Positions 5,731 through 5,932 of a DNA stretch of 5,932 nucleotides are shown one piece after another. The first letter of the stretch is position 1; every line of letters starts with the position of its first letter. Position numbers and translations under genes: made by a program. The notes under the pieces were generated by a model. It was not told where the DNA came from. It did not search any database and saw only the letters and a program-made list of their open reading frames with translations. Source of the DNA: an uncultured Mycoplasmatota bacterium (GTDB lineage Bacteria; Bacillota_I; Bacilli_A; RF39; UBA660); assembly GCA_900546715.1 (NCBI GenBank), contig UREA01000051.1, positions 1 to 5,932 of the forward strand, written 5' to 3'.

Positions 5731-5880
5731 GCTGGTGGATATAATATATATGTAGATATTATATCTACTACGGGACTGATAACTCTAGTTATGATATACT
5801 AGTTCTTTCTTGGTTTGAGGTCCCGCCTTCGTGTAGGAGCCACGCTCCGCTTCAAAAGGCAACCGTTTGGTTGCTTTTTG
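5731..5880 (+). ncRNA. Unidentified structured RNA (standalone sRNA or riboswitch-type leader)
   Basis: The roughly 240 bp after the last gene hold no gene but show layered base pairing. P1: 5733-5747 pairs with 5756-5770, 15 bp with two G-U pairs. P2: CGGGAC (5771-5776) pairs with GTCCCG (5820-5825), enclosing a hairpin CTAGT/ACTAG (5785-5789, 5798-5802). P3: GGAGC (5836-5840) pairs with GCTCC (5844-5848). A terminator hairpin closes it. Bases 5817-5850 are 24 of 34 G/C in an A+T-rich setting, a usual mark of structured RNA in such genomes. By eye I see no features of SRP RNA, tmRNA, RNase P RNA, a T-box or the common riboswitches, and 6S RNA is not supported because the two ends do not pair. 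The 53 bases after the terminator contain no plausible gene start, so it may stand alone. Confidence 0.6.
5854..5879 (+). terminator. Intrinsic terminator of the structured RNA
   Basis: AAAAGGCAACC (5854-5864) pairs with GGTTGCTTTTT (5869-5879) around GTTT, 11 bp with one G-U. The T tract is 5875-5879. Read on the other strand it also ends in a T run, so it could serve a gene converging from the right. Its left arm can alternatively pair with CCTT at 5826-5829. Confidence 0.75.
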
Positions 5881-5932
5881 AATGCTACAATTTTTTCTTA
5901 TCTAGTTCTTTTATAATTATTCACATTTTTAT

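Noticed and set aside
5731..5880. 6S RNA
   Set aside because: The predicted 5' and 3' ends do not pair and no long rod with a central bubble can be drawn; separate local hairpins fit better. By-eye judgement only.
5799..5911. Ten-base direct repeat CTAGTTCTTT at 5799-5808 and 5902-5911
   Set aside because: Only two copies in A+T-rich DNA with no matching flanks; chance is likely.
5912..5917. TATAAT near the right edge as a further promoter
   Set aside because: No acceptable -35 17 bp upstream, only a T run; such hexamers are common in this composition.
5898..5932. Frame on the - strand open from the right edge to a TAA (5898-5900), encoding about ten residues ending KRTR; it could be the tail of a converging gene served by the 5854-5879 terminator
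   Set aside because: Far too short to call; needs sequence beyond the window.

Overview
The window is low in G+C and reads as a chromosomal segment of a low-G+C member of the Bacillota (Bacilli or relatives of the Mollicutes). The evidence is the gene content: sepF, divIVA, cdsA, rseP and a single-chain class II glycyl-tRNA synthetase. TGG encodes Trp throughout and TGA ends one gene, so the standard bacterial code fits better than the Mycoplasma code. No finer placement is possible from this sequence.

Layout, all genes on the + strand. (1) 1-472 is the right end of an IS200/IS605-family element: the C-terminal third of TnpB, then a compact structured segment that looks like the omegaRNA/right end, ending at TCAA. 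The sequence just after this end, which would be the omegaRNA guide, runs into the promoter of the next gene. (2) 547-1920 is glycyl-tRNA synthetase. (3) 1980-2832 holds sepF and divIVA, 7 bp apart, closed by an intrinsic terminator that overlaps the divIVA stop codon. (4) 2894-4751 holds cdsA (CDP-diacylglycerol synthase) and rseP (site-2 intramembrane protease), 13 bp apart. (5) 4812-5689 holds two overlapping genes for small membrane proteins of unknown role: a zinc-ribbon/DUF4234 protein and a DUF2752 protein. (6) 5690-5932 has no gene. It carries a strong promoter, a G+C-rich set of hairpins and a terminator, and is best read as an unidentified structured RNA of about 150 nt.

How the genes work together: sepF and divIVA encode division and cell-pole proteins that act at the membrane, and cdsA and rseP encode membrane lipid synthesis and membrane protein processing. 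The blocks resemble condensed forms of the ylm-divIVA and uppS-cdsA-dxr-rasP clusters of Bacillus, with ylmG, ylmH, uppS and dxr absent here. Promoters with an extended -10 (TGn next to a TATAAT-like box) precede cdsA, the zinc-ribbon gene and the 3' RNA, and possibly glyQS. Two of them cover upstream ATG codons that might otherwise be taken as starts, which moves those starts downstream.

The most interesting parts are the unidentified RNA at 5731-5880, with two mutually exclusive pairings at its 3' end, and the omegaRNA guide that overlaps the glyQS promoter.
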